Notes: generated from the sequence alone by a model not told the origin. Positions 20,288 to 29,446 are shown, numbered from the stretch's first letter. The stretch is 64,000 nt of DNA from Methylumidiphilus sp963753955 (GCA_963753955.1 CAVWEM010000010.1:68624-132623), one strand, 5' to 3'. Numbers and translations are program-made.

Positions 20288-22012
20288 ATCGCGCCATCCT
20301 TTCCGGCCAGCACAGGCACTGGCACTTCCTGATCCGGCGAGATATTGAGCAAACTCAAGGCGCCTTCCATCACACTTGCGAACACCGGAGCGGCCACCGC
20401 GCCACCATAATATTCACCCGCCGAAGGCTCGTCGATCATCACCACCATGACCAGCTTGGGGTCGCTTGCGGGGGCCATGCCCGCGAACAACCCTAAGATA
20501 TTGGGAATTGGTATAACCGCCGTGCGCACCGACTTTCTTCACCGTGCCTGTTTTGCCGGCGATGCGGAAGCCGGAAACACTCGCCTTCAAAGCCGTACCC
20601 TCTCTGCTCACCACATTTTCAAGCATGGAGCGGACGCTGCCTGCGGTCTTCGCCGACATGATTTGATGGGATTCGACTGGCTTGTCGCGCTTAAGCAGGC
20701 CGACCATGGGCATCACGCCATCATTGGCGATGGCCAGATAGGCCCGCCCCAACTGCAACAGCGAGGTGGACAAACCGTAGCCAAACGACAGGGTGGCCTG
20801 CTGGAAAGGCCGCCACAAATGGTGGTCGGCGGACAGCCGACCACTGGTCTCACCGGGGAAACCGGTTTCTAAGGGCTGGCCAAAACCTAGATTGTTGTAG
20901 AACGCCCAAAACTTGGCTGAAGGCAGGTTGAGGGCGATTTTGGAGACGCCCACATTGCTGGACTTCTGCAAGATGCGGGCGACATCCAGCACTCCGTAGT
21001 TATGCACATCTTTGACAATGTTCTGTCCGACATGCATTTGCCCTGGGTTGGTGTCAATGATGGTTTCAGGACGCACCTTGCCCAATTCCATGGCACATGC
21101 CACGACAAACGGCTTGATAGTCGAGCCTGGCTCGAACACGTCGGTCATGGCGCGGTTGCGCGACACATTGCCGGTGATTTTGGCGCGGCTGTTGGGATTG
21201 AAAGAAGGCTGGTTCACCATCGCCAGCACTTCGCCATTCTCGGCGTCCAGCAAAACCAAGGAACCCGATTTGGCCTTCTTTTGGATAACCGCCTTTTTCA
21301 ATTCCCGGTACGCCAGATATTGCAGTCGCTGGTCGATGCTCAGGGACAGATCCTTGCCCGGCACAGGCAGGCGGACATTTTCCAGATCCTCAATGATGCG
21401 GCGCTTGCCGTCACGCATGATGCGTTTGATGCCGGGGACACCCTTCAGCCAGTCGTTATAGGCCAATTCCATGCCCTCCTGGCCTTGGTCGTCAATGCTG
21501 TTAAAGCCGATCAGATGGGCGGTGACTTCCCCGGTGGGGTAATAACGGCGGAATTCCCGATCCGCATAAACACCCGGCAGCCCTAAGGCGATGGCCTGAT
21601 CGGCCAATTCGGGGCTGATCCTTCTCTTCAGATAGACAAAGCCACGGCCAGGGTCATCAACGCGCTCGTGGATTTCCGGCACAGCCACACCCAACAAATC
21701 ACCCAGGGATTTAATGCCTTTTTCCGTCGCCTCGAATTCCTTGGGGTTGACCCATACCGATTTGACCGGTGTGCTGATCGCCAGCAATTCACCATTGCGA
21801 TCCAGCAGGCGACCACGATGGGCCGCCACGGAAACCTGGCCGACATGGCGTATATCGCCTTGATGCTTGAGAAACTGCCGATCCAGCACTTGCAAATTCA
21901 CCGCCCGGCCGACCAAAACCACCATGCCGAGCATCAATGCGCCGAGCAACACACTCCATCGCTTAGAGTAATCCGTTTCTTCGTTTATTCTGGGGCGGAC
22001 AACACTTATCAT
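20284..22012 (-). CDS. ftsI: Septal transpeptidase FtsI (PBP3), one apparent frameshift
   Basis: Class B penicillin-binding protein that cross-links septal peptidoglycan with FtsW. It has a short cytoplasmic tail, one membrane segment (VLLGALMLGMVVLVGRAVN), a pedestal domain (HRGRLLDRNGELLA) and a transpeptidase domain with the active-site SxxK (STIKPF), SSN and KTGTVKK. The frame breaks near 20494; deleting one base gives NSQYLGLFAGMAPASDP, after which 20284-20529 supplies the C-terminus. It follows ftsL by 13 bases. Confidence 0.94.
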
Positions 22013-22025
22013 CGGGTAACCTGTT

Positions 22026-22283
22026 TTATGGTTTGATGTAAATGATGGAATCCCGTTGGGGCATTCCCATGCCCAACCTGCCGCGCGCTAATTTTTCGAT
22101 ACGACTATGCTCGGCCCAGGTGTTTTGTTCCAATTGAAGCTGTCCAAGCTCCATATCGTAAGCCTCCAATTCCTGCTCGATACGCGGTTTTCCGTCGATC
22201 AACATGCGCGAACGGTATATCGTGTACACCACCCTCAAGGCGGATGCCACCAAAATCACCAGCAACACGACCATACTTCTCAT
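22026..22283 (-). CDS. ftsL: Cell division protein FtsL
   Basis: An 85-residue bitopic protein. It has an N-terminal membrane segment (MVVLLVILVASALRVVYTI) followed by a periplasmic coiled coil (PRIEQELEAYDMELGQLQLE) and RIEKLARGRLGM, a typical FtsL end. The ATG at 22283 overlaps the corrected rsmH stop (ATGA). It appears fused to rsmH only because of an indel in rsmH. It acts with FtsB and FtsQ to activate FtsWI. Confidence 0.88.
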   Translation of the reverse strand: MRSMVVLLVILVASALRVVYTIYRSRMLIDGKPRIEQELEAYDMELGQLQLEQNTWAEHSRIEKLARGRLGMGMPQRDSIIYIKP

Positions 22284-23213
22284 GACGCCATCCGCTCCGC
22301 CACCCGCAAAACCGCGCTGCGCGCACGGACATTCGCCCTCGATTCTTCTTCGGCGGGCATTGCCGCCTTGCCGACAGCCCTGAGCATCGGCTTGTGTTCT
22401 GTCAACACGGGAAGGCGCGAAGGCGTAGGCTTGCCCCGTTCCTGCTCTGCGGATGAAATGCTTGACGATCCGATCCTCCAAGGAATGGAAGGAGATCACC
22501 ACCAGCCGACCGCCGGGGGCCAGCACCTCCATCGCCTGCGCCAAGCCTTGTTCCAATTCGTCCAGCTCATGGTTGACGGCGATGCGGATGGCTTGGAAAC
22601 TGCGGGTCGCGGGATGCTTGTGCTTTTCCTTGACCGGCACGGCCTTCTCGACCAGCGCGGCCAACTGCCGGGTGGTCTCGACGGGCCTTGCCGCCACGAT
22701 GGCCCGCGCTATGCGCCGGGCGAAACGCTCCTCGCCGTACATTTTCAACACCCTAACCAATTCATCTTCCTCAATTTGCTCCAGCCATTGCGCGGCCGTC
22801 GGCCCTTGGCTGGTATCCATGCGCATGTCCAAAGGGCCGTCGCGGAGGAAGCTGAAACCGCGCTCCGCCTCATCCAATTGCGGAGAAGACACCCCCAAAT
22901 CCATCAACACGCCGCTGACTTTCCCCAGCATCGCCCGGTGTGCGACCTGCCCCGCAAGGCCTGCAAAACTGCCGTGGGCAAGAGTAAAGCGAGGTTCTTT
23001 CAGCAGCATTTTGGCCTCCACCGAAACTAAGGCGGCAGGATCTTTGTCCAAAGCCAACAAACGCCCTGAACTCCCCAAGCGCCGCAAGATCGCTCTGCTG
23101 TGTCCGCCCCGGCCGAAGGTGCAATCGACATAAAAACCGTCAGGGCGCACAGCCAGCCCTTCCAGTGCTTCGGCCAACATGACTGGAAAGTGAAGGCTAT
23201 TGCTTATATTCAT
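22280..23213 (-). CDS. rsmH: 16S rRNA m4C1402 methyltransferase RsmH (one apparent frameshift)
   Basis: SAM-dependent N4-methyltransferase for C1402 of 16S rRNA. The N-terminal part has PVMLAEALEGL and YVDCTFGRGGHSRAIL (SAM site), then VLMDLGVSSPQLD and VISFHSLEDRIVKHF. Removing one base near 22455 gives the usual ending, REQERGKPTP then RAVGKAAMPAEEESRAN and LRVAERMAS, stopping at 22280. Without it, the frame runs through into ftsL. It is the second gene of the dcw cluster and begins right at the mraZ stop. Confidence 0.92.
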
Positions 23214-23671
23214 TAAAATGACAGATTGCCCAATTCCGGAGAAAGATCGGTCAGATCATCCATGTTTTCTTCTGCCAGCCACTCATCACGGCTGCGGTTC
23301 CAGACCTCTTCGTTCCATATTTCAAATTTCCGGCCCTGCCCGACCAAAACCACCCGCTTCTCCAGGCTGGCGAACTGGCGCAAAGGCTCGGCGATCAGCA
23401 CACGGCCCTGACCGTCCATCTCACATTCGGTGGCATGGCCGACCAACAGCCGCTGCAACCGCTTGGCGCGCTTGTCTAGGCTGGAAAGTTTGCTGATTTT
23501 GCGCTCGATGTCCTCCCACTCGGGCAAGGGGTACAGCAATAGGCAACGGTCAGGGCTGACCGTCAACACTAACTGCTGCTCGCAGCATTCCTGCAACTCC
23601 GCCCGGTAGCGGGTTGGCACGGCCAAACGGCCCTTGTCATCAAGATTGATTGGATTGAAGCCCCGGAACAA
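23213..23671 (-). CDS. mraZ: Transcriptional regulator MraZ
   Basis: A 152-residue protein with two SpoVT/AbrB-like repeats (INLDDKGRLAVPTRYR and EMDGQGRVLIAEPLRQFA), the standard MraZ layout. In E. coli MraZ represses the dcw promoter. The start is TTG at 23671 (TTG TTC CGG GGC), fixed by the conserved MFRG N-terminus. It heads the cluster and is preceded by MraZ-type boxes and a sigma70 promoter. Confidence 0.95.
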   Translation of the reverse strand: MFRGFNPINLDDKGRLAVPTRYRAELQECCEQQLVLTVSPDRCLLLYPLPEWEDIERKISKLSSLDKRAKRLQRLLVGHATECEMDGQGRVLIAEPLRQFASLEKRVVLVGQGRKFEIWNEEVWNRSRDEWLAEENMDDLTDLSPELGNLSF

Positions 23672-23677
23672 TTATGC

Positions 23678-23702
23678 CACCACTTCTTCCCATTTTCCCC
23701 CA
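23678..23702 (-). promoter_or_regulatory. MraZ binding boxes
   Basis: On the minus strand three pentamers TGGGG, TGGGA and TGGTG are separated by exactly 5 bases each (GAAAA and AGAAG). MraZ is known to bind TGGGN direct repeats with 5-base spacers upstream of its own gene. The last box ends only six bases before the TTG start, so it overlaps the ribosome-binding region. Confidence 0.8.
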
Positions 23703-23720
23703 CTCGTCACCCCGGTAGCC

Positions 23721-23749
23721 AATATAGAAACCATGCCCACCGAAGTCAA
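23721..23749 (-). promoter_or_regulatory. sigma70 promoter of the dcw cluster
   Basis: On the minus strand TTGACT (23744-23749), a 17-base spacer and TATATT (23721-23726). Both hexamers match five of six consensus positions. The predicted start of transcription is about ten bases before the MraZ boxes, the arrangement expected for autorepression. Confidence 0.75.
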
Positions 23750-24140
23750 GTGGGATTTTTGAGGTTTCGCCGCTTGGCGACACCCTCAATAAAATCTCAA
23801 TTAAATCAATATGTTTTAATTCGCAAAAATTGACGGACGTACCGCTAATCCGCACATGGCTCCTGAAAGCGCGAACAGACTGGCGCAAGGAAAAGCGGGA
23901 ATTTATGGACAGCCCCCACCGACGACGGAAAAAGACGACGGGAAGGCCTCTCCCAAGGCAGAAAGCCGCCATGGACAACTTTTCGGCAATAGCCAATAGC
24001 ATAGGGAGGAAAAGGATTGGAGCCACTGAATCAAAGCCGTCCTTGGCTTGGGGTGGCGGGATGGCTGGCGTCTGCCGCAGGGGATGGCATTGCTTGGAAC
24101 GCAGCCACCCCGATCAAATCAGAAAACCTACCCCGCCACG
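23750..24140. other. Intergenic region without a recognised gene
   Basis: About 390 bases between the dcw promoter and the SemiSWEET gene. A plus-strand open frame begins at 23830, but its translation is rich in Arg/Lys, has no recognisable domain and runs antisense across the SemiSWEET gene, so I do not call it. Confidence 0.5.
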
Positions 24141-24389
24141 TCATCTATATTTGAGCTTAAACCACAAAATCGTCGCGGCCAGGGCGAAGGTGACCGCGTT
24201 GGCGGCAATGACGGGAAGGTTGTCGATGGCAATTCCATATGCCAACCACAGAAAAACGCCAGTGGTGAAAATCACATACATCCACAGGGAAATACCGGAG
24301 GTATCCTTGCTTTTGATGGTCTTCATTGCCTGCGGCACGAAAGCGGCCGTGGTGCAAAAAGCGGCCATGAAGCCGATGAATTCAATCAT
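24141..24389 (-). CDS. SemiSWEET-type PQ-loop membrane transporter
   Basis: An 82-residue protein with three membrane helices and the PQ motif in helix 1 (TTAAFVPQAMKTIKSKDTSG). This is the single triple-helix unit of bacterial SemiSWEETs, which dimerise and move small sugars passively. The helix-2 segment SLWMYVIFTTGVFLWLAYG is also typical. It stands alone on the minus strand. The family is clear; the substrate is unknown. Confidence 0.88.
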   Translation of the reverse strand: MIEFIGFMAAFCTTAAFVPQAMKTIKSKDTSGISLWMYVIFTTGVFLWLAYGIAIDNLPVIAANAVTFALAATILWFKLKYR

Positions 24390-24576
24390 TTTGTCTCTAC
24401 CTCAGATTTTTTGGTTTACCCATGCTGACAGCTTTCCTTGTGGAACGCTACCCGCCCCTTAACTCCTCCATCATCCAGCCCGCAAAGACCGCCTTTTGAC
24501 ACCACTCGACTGATGCCATCCCTGCACCTCCCGCCTTTGGCTTTGCCGATACGGCGGGAGCCGGCGACAATGGGCG

Positions 24577-25989
24577 ATGTTCCGGTGGCAAGCCTTCCTC
24601 ACCCATCAATCCAGCCCCATGCGACAATCCAACCTAACTTCCCCCCTTTCCGCCATCGCCGCCGTCGCAGCACGGGTGGAACGCCTGCCGGTATCGGGCT
24701 TCCACCACCGCTTCATCACACTTATCAGCCTGGGCGGCTGGTTCGATTTCTTCGACATCTTCATGATGGCCTACCTCGGCGCGGCCTTGCAAAAATCCGG
24801 CTTCATGAGCCGTGACGAATTCGGCATGACCCTGGCGGCGGGCTTCGTCGGCATGTTTTTCGGCACAGTCCTGTTCGGCATGGGCAGCGACCGCTTCGGA
24901 CGGCGGCGGGCGTTCATTTTCATGTTGCTGATTTACTCGCTGTTCACCCTGCTCGGCGCGTTCGCGCCCGACGCACAGTGGTTGATGGCGGCGAGGCTGC
25001 TGGCCGGGGTCGGCATCGGCGCGGAATTGGTGGTCATCGACACCTATGTCACCGAGATGATGCCTAGCCAGATGCGCGGGCGTTACGTGGCGATCACCCA
25101 GGTGGTCGGTTTTTCCGCCATTCCGGCGGTGGCGTTCCTGTCCAAGTGGCTGGTACCCACGCATTGGCATCTGGACGGCTGGCGCTGGGTGATGATCATC
25201 GGCGCGGCGGGGGCGGTGTTTGTGTGGCATCTGCGCCGCGTCCTGCCGGAATCGCCGCGCTGGCTGGAAGCCCAAGGCCGCCACGACGAGGCGGAGGCGG
25301 TCATGTCTGCCATCGAACGCGAGGTGGGACGGGAAACCGGGCCGTTGCCCAAGCCCGCAGCCTCGCCGCCGCTGGTCGCGGCGAAAGCCCGCATCGCCGA
25401 GTTGCTACAGCCTGCGTACCGTAACCGCACACTGCTGATGCTAGGCTTCCACCTGCTGCAAACCATCGGCATCTACGGCTTTGCCAACTGGGCACCGACT
25501 TTCCTGATGTCGCAAGGCAAGACGCTAGGGCAGTCGCTGGAATACGGCTTCTGGATCGCCATGGTCAGCCCGGTCGGGCCAGTTCTAGGCTTGTTGACCA
25601 CCGAACGCTTCCAGCGCCGCACCGCCCTCATCGTGTTGCCGCTGCTGATGGCCGCCACCGGCTTCCTGTTTCCGCTGGCCGAAACCGGCTTGGCCTTGGT
25701 CTGCGTAGGCGCTGCGATCACCATTTTCAGTTATTGGTTTTCGGCGGTGCTTCATGCCTACCAGGCAGAATTGTTCCCCACCCGCCTGCGCGCCACCGGC
25801 GTGGGTTTCACCTACAGCCTGAGCCGCCTGAGCGCGGCGTTCTCCTCGGTGGTCATCGGGGCGCTGCTGTCCCACGGGGTCATGGCGGTGTTTGTCTTCA
25901 CTGGCGGGGCGATGATCTTGTGCGCGGTGCTGGTGGCGGCGCTGGGGCCGAAGACCAACGCGGTGGCCCTGGAGGAATTATCCGGCTAA
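24577..25989 (+). CDS. MFS transporter, sugar/organic-acid porter type
   Basis: Up to 470 residues with twelve predicted membrane segments. The inter-helix motif MGSDRFGRRRAFIF and the central LPESPRWLEAQGR are typical of the sugar-porter, aromatic-acid and metabolite:H+ symporter groups. YQAELFPTRLRATGVGFTYS before helix 11 is also common there. The start is uncertain; ATG at 24619 would remove 14 residues ahead of the first helix. Neighbouring genes give no clue to the substrate. Confidence 0.85.
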   Translation: MFRWQAFLTHQSSPMRQSNLTSPLSAIAAVAARVERLPVSGFHHRFITLISLGGWFDFFDIFMMAYLGAALQKSGFMSRDEFGMTLAAGFVGMFFGTVLFGMGSDRFGRRRAFIFMLLIYSLFTLLGAFAPDAQWLMAARLLAGVGIGAELVVIDTYVTEMMPSQMRGRYVAITQVVGFSAIPAVAFLSKWLVPTHWHLDGWRWVMIIGAAGAVFVWHLRRVLPESPRWLEAQGRHDEAEAVMSAIEREVGRETGPLPKPAASPPLVAAKARIAELLQPAYRNRTLLMLGFHLLQTIGIYGFANWAPTFLMSQGKTLGQSLEYGFWIAMVSPVGPVLGLLTTERFQRRTALIVLPLLMAATGFLFPLAETGLALVCVGAAITIFSYWFSAVLHAYQAELFPTRLRATGVGFTYSLSRLSAAFSSVVIGALLSHGVMAVFVFTGGAMILCAVLVAALGPKTNAVALEELSG

Positions 25990-26069
25990 AGGCTGATGCT
26001 TAATATGGGTGGAATCTGTGCTTCGAATGTGGATGCTGCCACGCCCTGCACCGAAATCGATGAGAGGCT

Positions 26070-26555
26070 TCAGCGCCCCTTAGCCTTCTTATAAGCGGCA
26101 AGCCATTCGTCCGCCAGCCTTTTGGCCTCGGCAATCTGTTCCTGGGTCATGGCCGGTTCGACCTTCGCCACGCTGGCACTGGCCCCGGCAATGGCAAACC
26201 ATTTGTGCGCCTCCACGAGGTTCCGCGCCACGCCCTTGCCATCCTGATAGAGCAAGCCCAGATTATGTTGCGCCTCGGCGTTGCCTTGTTCGGCGGCTTT
26301 CTGAAACCACTTCGCGGCCTGCTGGAAATCCTGGGCGACGCCTAGGCCATCCAGGTACATGATGGCCAGATTCACCTGCGCCACGATGACGCCTAGCTCC
26401 GCATCTTTGCGATACCAAGCCGCAGCCTTTTCATAATTCTCCGCCGAATAGGCTTCATCGCCTTCGCTCAATTCGGGGTGATCCGCCGCCCCGGCGCAAA
26501 CCTGCCCCCAACCAAAGACGGCCAGCAGGGTCGCCAAAATCATTGTTTTCCGCAT
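26070..26555 (-). CDS. Secreted Sel1-repeat protein
   Basis: About 161 residues. It has a signal peptide (MRKTMILATLLAVFGWGQVCAG) and then Sel1-like TPR repeats: AAAWYRKDAELGVIVAQ, AAKWFQKAAEQGNAEAQ and a partial third ending HKWFAIAGA. Such proteins are periplasmic adaptors for protein contacts. The start at 26555 fits the signal peptide; the frame is open upstream to 26651. Specific partner unknown. Confidence 0.82.
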   Translation of the reverse strand: MRKTMILATLLAVFGWGQVCAGAADHPELSEGDEAYSAENYEKAAAWYRKDAELGVIVAQVNLAIMYLDGLGVAQDFQQAAKWFQKAAEQGNAEAQHNLGLLYQDGKGVARNLVEAHKWFAIAGASASVAKVEPAMTQEQIAEAKRLADEWLAAYKKAKGR

Positions 26556-26610
26556 TTGCAAATCCCGAACTGAGTGATCCAACCGGTCGCCGTTTTCCAG
26601 CAATCCGGCC

Positions 26611-26823
26611 CTAGAAAATCCGATCCACCGAAGACGCCTCGCCATTCCCATTCACCTTGACGAAAAACATGCCTCCGTCATTGTCCTTGGCGATAAAAAG
26701 ATGGTTGCCCAAATACAGCACATGCGCGTCAGGCACCACTTGGTAAACCGCCGTATAGTCCTCTGCGGAACCACTGCAACCAGCAAGCAAGCCGAATAGG
26801 CCAAAAACGATAGTTTTTTTCAT
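26611..26823 (-). CDS. Small putative lipoprotein
   Basis: A 70-residue product starting MKKTIVFGLFGLLAGCSGS, with lipobox LAGC. The rest (YTAVYQVVPDAHVLYLGNHLFIAKDNDGGMFFVKVNG) resembles no family I can name. It lies just upstream of the Sel1 gene on the same strand and may be co-transcribed with it. Confidence 0.6.
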   Translation of the reverse strand: MKKTIVFGLFGLLAGCSGSAEDYTAVYQVVPDAHVLYLGNHLFIAKDNDGGMFFVKVNGNGEASSVDRIF

Positions 26824-27071
26824 TGTCGTCACCTTCTTGCGCATCCTCTGGGGGAATCAAGCCTTGCCCGGAATCAGCCCGCAAAGACCGGATTCAAAAC
26901 ACCCCGGCGAGACGGCATGATACAAAAAAACCGTCCGGGAAACACAACGGAGATGCGTAGTTCCCGGGGGCTGTGCGGGGCAGGCGAAAATATTCGGCCA
27001 GTCCATGGCGGAATAGTTCAACGCTGACGGATTCCCACGGCGTGAAGCGTGCCAAGACCGGTTTGCCCACG

Positions 27072-27934
27072 CTACCGCTTTACGCCCCAAACCAACAAGG
27101 CTGCCATAGCCAATCCGCCGCAGAGGACGAAAAGACCGGCATCCAAGCTGCCGGTGGTTTGGCGTACCCAGCCCAAGATGACCGGACTGAAATAGCCGCC
27201 CAGGTTGCCGATGGAATTGATCAAGGCGATACCGCCAGCCGCAGCCCGGCCCGACAAGAAAGCAGTCGGCAAAGTCCAGAATATCGCCAACGCAGCCAAA
27301 ACCCCTGAGTTGGCAACACTCAAACCAGCCGCCAAACCCGCATCGAAAAAAACGCCTGCCGCAAGGACTCGTATCCCCCGCCGCAGGCCCGGCCGTCCTG
27401 GTTCTCCGCCAAGCGGCGCAGCACGATACGCTTTTCCGCCGGGTTCAGCCACGCCGCCTGAGTCGGCCCATTGTCGAGGAAGTGATAAGTGGCAAGGCCC
27501 AGCAGCACGGCAGGCACACACTCCAGCAGAAACAACCATTGCCAGCCGCGCAGCCTCAACCAGCCGTCCAAGCCTGCCATGATCCAACCGGATTCCGGGC
27601 CACCAACCACACCGGCAATCGCTATCGCCGTCATGAAAGATGCGGTAGTCTTTGCCCTGCACCTGGCCGGGAACCAATAGGCCAAATAGAGGATGATGCA
27701 GGGAAAGAATCCCGCCTCGCCGGCCCCCAAGAGAAAGCGCAGGACATAAAACAAGGCCGCCGAATCCACCCAAGCCATCCCCATGGAAATCAGCCCCCAC
27801 ACCAGCAAAATCCGCGGAATCCAGATTTTAGCGCCGACCCGGTGGAGTATGATATTGCTCGGCACCTCGAACAGTAAATAGCCTAGGAAGAAGATTCCCG
27901 CCCCCATGCCGTAAACGGTTTCGCCAAACCCCAA
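27072..27934 (-). pseudogene. Decayed MFS transporter of the anion:cation symporter family
   Basis: Two frames (27934-27320 and 27800-27072) give an ACS-family MFS protein. The N-terminal piece starts inside helix 2 (GAGIFFLGYLLFEVPSNI), so about 40 residues including helix 1 are missing. LLGAGEAGFFPCIILYLAYW follows. The C-terminal piece has FWTLPTAFLSGRAAAGGIALINSIGNLGGY, the ACS signature. Between them the frame changes near 27330 and the usual helix 7-9 region is largely absent. The 5' end is lost next to pncC. This looks like genuine decay. Confidence 0.75.
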
Positions 27935-27981
27935 ATGGAATAGTCTTCCGATTATCGCTCACAAATGGCGAGGAGAACGAC

Positions 27982-28479
27982 ATGACCGAAGAACACAAAC
28001 TTTACGCCCTCGCCGGACGGCTTGGCGCGGTGTTGCGCAAACACCGCCAAACCCTGGCGGCGGCGGAATCCTGCACCGGCGGCTGGGTCAGCCAAGCCGT
28101 GACCGACATCGCGGGCAGTTCCGCCTGGTTCGACCGGGGCTTTGTGACCTACACCAACGCAGCCAAGCAGGAATTGCTCGATGTGCCGGAAGCCGTGCTG
28201 GCCGGACATGGCGCGGTCAGCGAAGAGACTGTGCGGGCGATGGTGACCGGGGTGTTGCGGCATAGCCCGGCAGATTGCGCCCTGGCGGTCAGTGGCATCG
28301 CCGGGCCTAGCGGCGCAACGCCCGGCAAGCCGGTAGGCACGGTGTGGTTCGCCTGGCAACGGCGCGGCGGCGAATGCCTCACCCGCCGCGAGCAATTCGA
28401 CGGCGACCGCCGCTCGGTGCGCAGCCAAGCGGTGGCGGTCGCCTTGCAAGGGGTTTTGGAACTCTATGGCGAACTTTAA
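27982..28479 (+). CDS. pncC: Nicotinamide-nucleotide amidohydrolase PncC (CinA C-terminal domain)
   Basis: A 165-residue stand-alone CinA domain. It deamidates NMN to nicotinate mononucleotide in pyridine nucleotide recycling. Seen are LAAAESCTGGWVSQAVTDIAGSS with the catalytic Ser/Cys region, GFVTYTNAAKQELLDV and AVSGIAGPSGATPGKPVGTVW. The length matches E. coli YgaD/PncC. The 3' end overlaps thpR by 14 bases, so the two are coupled. Confidence 0.92.
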   Translation: MTEEHKLYALAGRLGAVLRKHRQTLAAAESCTGGWVSQAVTDIAGSSAWFDRGFVTYTNAAKQELLDVPEAVLAGHGAVSEETVRAMVTGVLRHSPADCALAVSGIAGPSGATPGKPVGTVWFAWQRRGGECLTRREQFDGDRRSVRSQAVAVALQGVLELYGEL

Positions 28480-29065
28480 ACAACGGCTGTTCTTCGCGCT
28501 CTGGCCGGAGGAATCTGTCCGGAAAGCGCTGGTTGCGGCGATGGAACCCATGAAACCCAAGCTGGCCGCGCAGTGGATCAGGCCCGCCAACCTGCACATC
28601 ACCCTAGCCTTCCTAGGCGATGTCGAGGCGGAGCGGGTGGGCGCGGCGTATGCGGCGGCGGACGCGGTCAGTTCATCGGGTTTCGAGTTGAGCCTGGACA
28701 CCCTAGCACATTGGCGCAAACCGCAAATCCTCTGCCTGAGCCCTTCCGCGCCCGTGCCCATATTGGAACGGTTCACCGCCGAACTGGCCGGGCAGCTTCA
28801 GACGGCGGGATTCACGTTGGACAAACGCCCCTACCGTCCCCATCTGACCCTCGCCCGCAAAGCGGCCAGCCTGCCCGCCGATGCCCATTTGGAACGGCCC
28901 ATTCCCTGGAAATCCAACGCCTTCGTGCTGGTGGAATCAAGCCAAGACAGCCGTGGATCTTGTTATTCCATCCTGAAGACCTGGCCCTTGTCACGCAGCG
29001 GTATTCAAAACCGCCACAAACTGAACATCCATGCTCCCTCTCCCTCTGGGAGAGGGTTGGGGTGA
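28466..29065 (+). CDS. thpR: RNA 2',3'-cyclic 3'-phosphodiesterase ThpR
   Basis: A 199-residue 2H-family phosphoesterase (LigT). The two catalytic HxT motifs are visible as HITLAFLG (about residue 44) and HLTLARKA (about 130). It opens 2',3'-cyclic phosphates of RNA. The last 25 residues (ending SPSGRGLG) come from a palindromic repeat that supplies the stop codon, so the original C-terminus was probably near 29000. Confidence 0.88.
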   Translation: MANFKQRLFFALWPEESVRKALVAAMEPMKPKLAAQWIRPANLHITLAFLGDVEAERVGAAYAAADAVSSSGFELSLDTLAHWRKPQILCLSPSAPVPILERFTAELAGQLQTAGFTLDKRPYRPHLTLARKAASLPADAHLERPIPWKSNAFVLVESSQDSRGSCYSILKTWPLSRSGIQNRHKLNIHAPSPSGRGLG

Positions 29066-29068
29066 GGG
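29035..29068. repeat. REP-like palindrome, CTCTCCC/GGGAGAG family
   Basis: CCCTCTCCC-tct-GGGAGAGGG followed by TTGGGGTGAGGG. The same element recurs at about 42195, 42268, 42668, 43410 and 58953 in this window. Here it forms the 3' end of thpR. Confidence 0.8.
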
Positions 29069-29140
29069 CAGATTTCAAAAAGTTCAGTTTGTGGCAGTCG
29101 CAAGTAGAGTAAATAGAGGCCAAGCCTAGCGACGCACAGG

Positions 29141-29322
29141 CTGCGCCCCATGCCCTGGCAGTTGCGCCTGTGTCCCCAACGGCTGCGCCCGGTGGCACAA
29201 CGGCTGCGCCATCTTCCTCAAAGGCCGCGCCTGGCGGCGCGACGACGATGCCCATTGCCCCAATGATTGCGCCCTGCCCCGGATGACTGCGCCTAGCGGC
29301 ACAATGTCTGCGCCCTACGCCC
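29141..29322. repeat. Degenerate 21-bp tandem repeat (minisatellite)
   Basis: The core CTGCGCC (or one-base variants) starts at 29141, 29162, 29183, 29204, 29225, 29246, 29267, 29287 and 29308, a 21-base period with one 20-base step. Twenty-one bases encode seven residues. The plus strand reads as Ala-Ala-Pro heptads (AAPGGTT, AAPSSSK, AAPGGAT) and the minus strand as Gly-Ala-Ala heptads (GAAVVPP, GAAVGDT). No start codon or gene is evident. It may be a remnant of a repeat-bearing protein. Confidence 0.75.
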
Positions 29323-29446
29323 CAATCGCTGAGAACCTATCCCCCAAGCCTACAAACCCTCACATCCAGCCGAAAACCACCTTTTCATTGCGCCATTTAT
29401 CAGTACGGGACTATACTTATGCCGCCCTGATGGTTGTTGACAATAT

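Noticed and set aside
22026..23213. RsmH-FtsL fusion protein
   Set aside because: Removing one base near 22455 restores the normal RsmH C-terminus and an overlapping FtsL start, so the fusion is an artefact of the indel.
23830..24462. Plus-strand open frame of 210 codons
   Set aside because: Arg/Lys-rich translation without a domain, antisense to the SemiSWEET gene and starting in a regulatory gap; looks like a chance frame.
26857..27090. Minus-strand open frame of 77 codons
   Set aside because: No recognisable feature or ribosome site; it overlaps the end of the MFS pseudogene and reads like random sequence.
28812..29255. Minus-strand Gly/Ala-rich protein of 147 residues
   Set aside because: The frame runs through the minisatellite and then antisense through thpR, so most of it is a shadow of a real gene.
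29141..29322. CRISPR array
   Set aside because: The 21-base period has no constant repeat separated by unique spacers; only a 7-base core is kept. It is a degenerate minisatellite.
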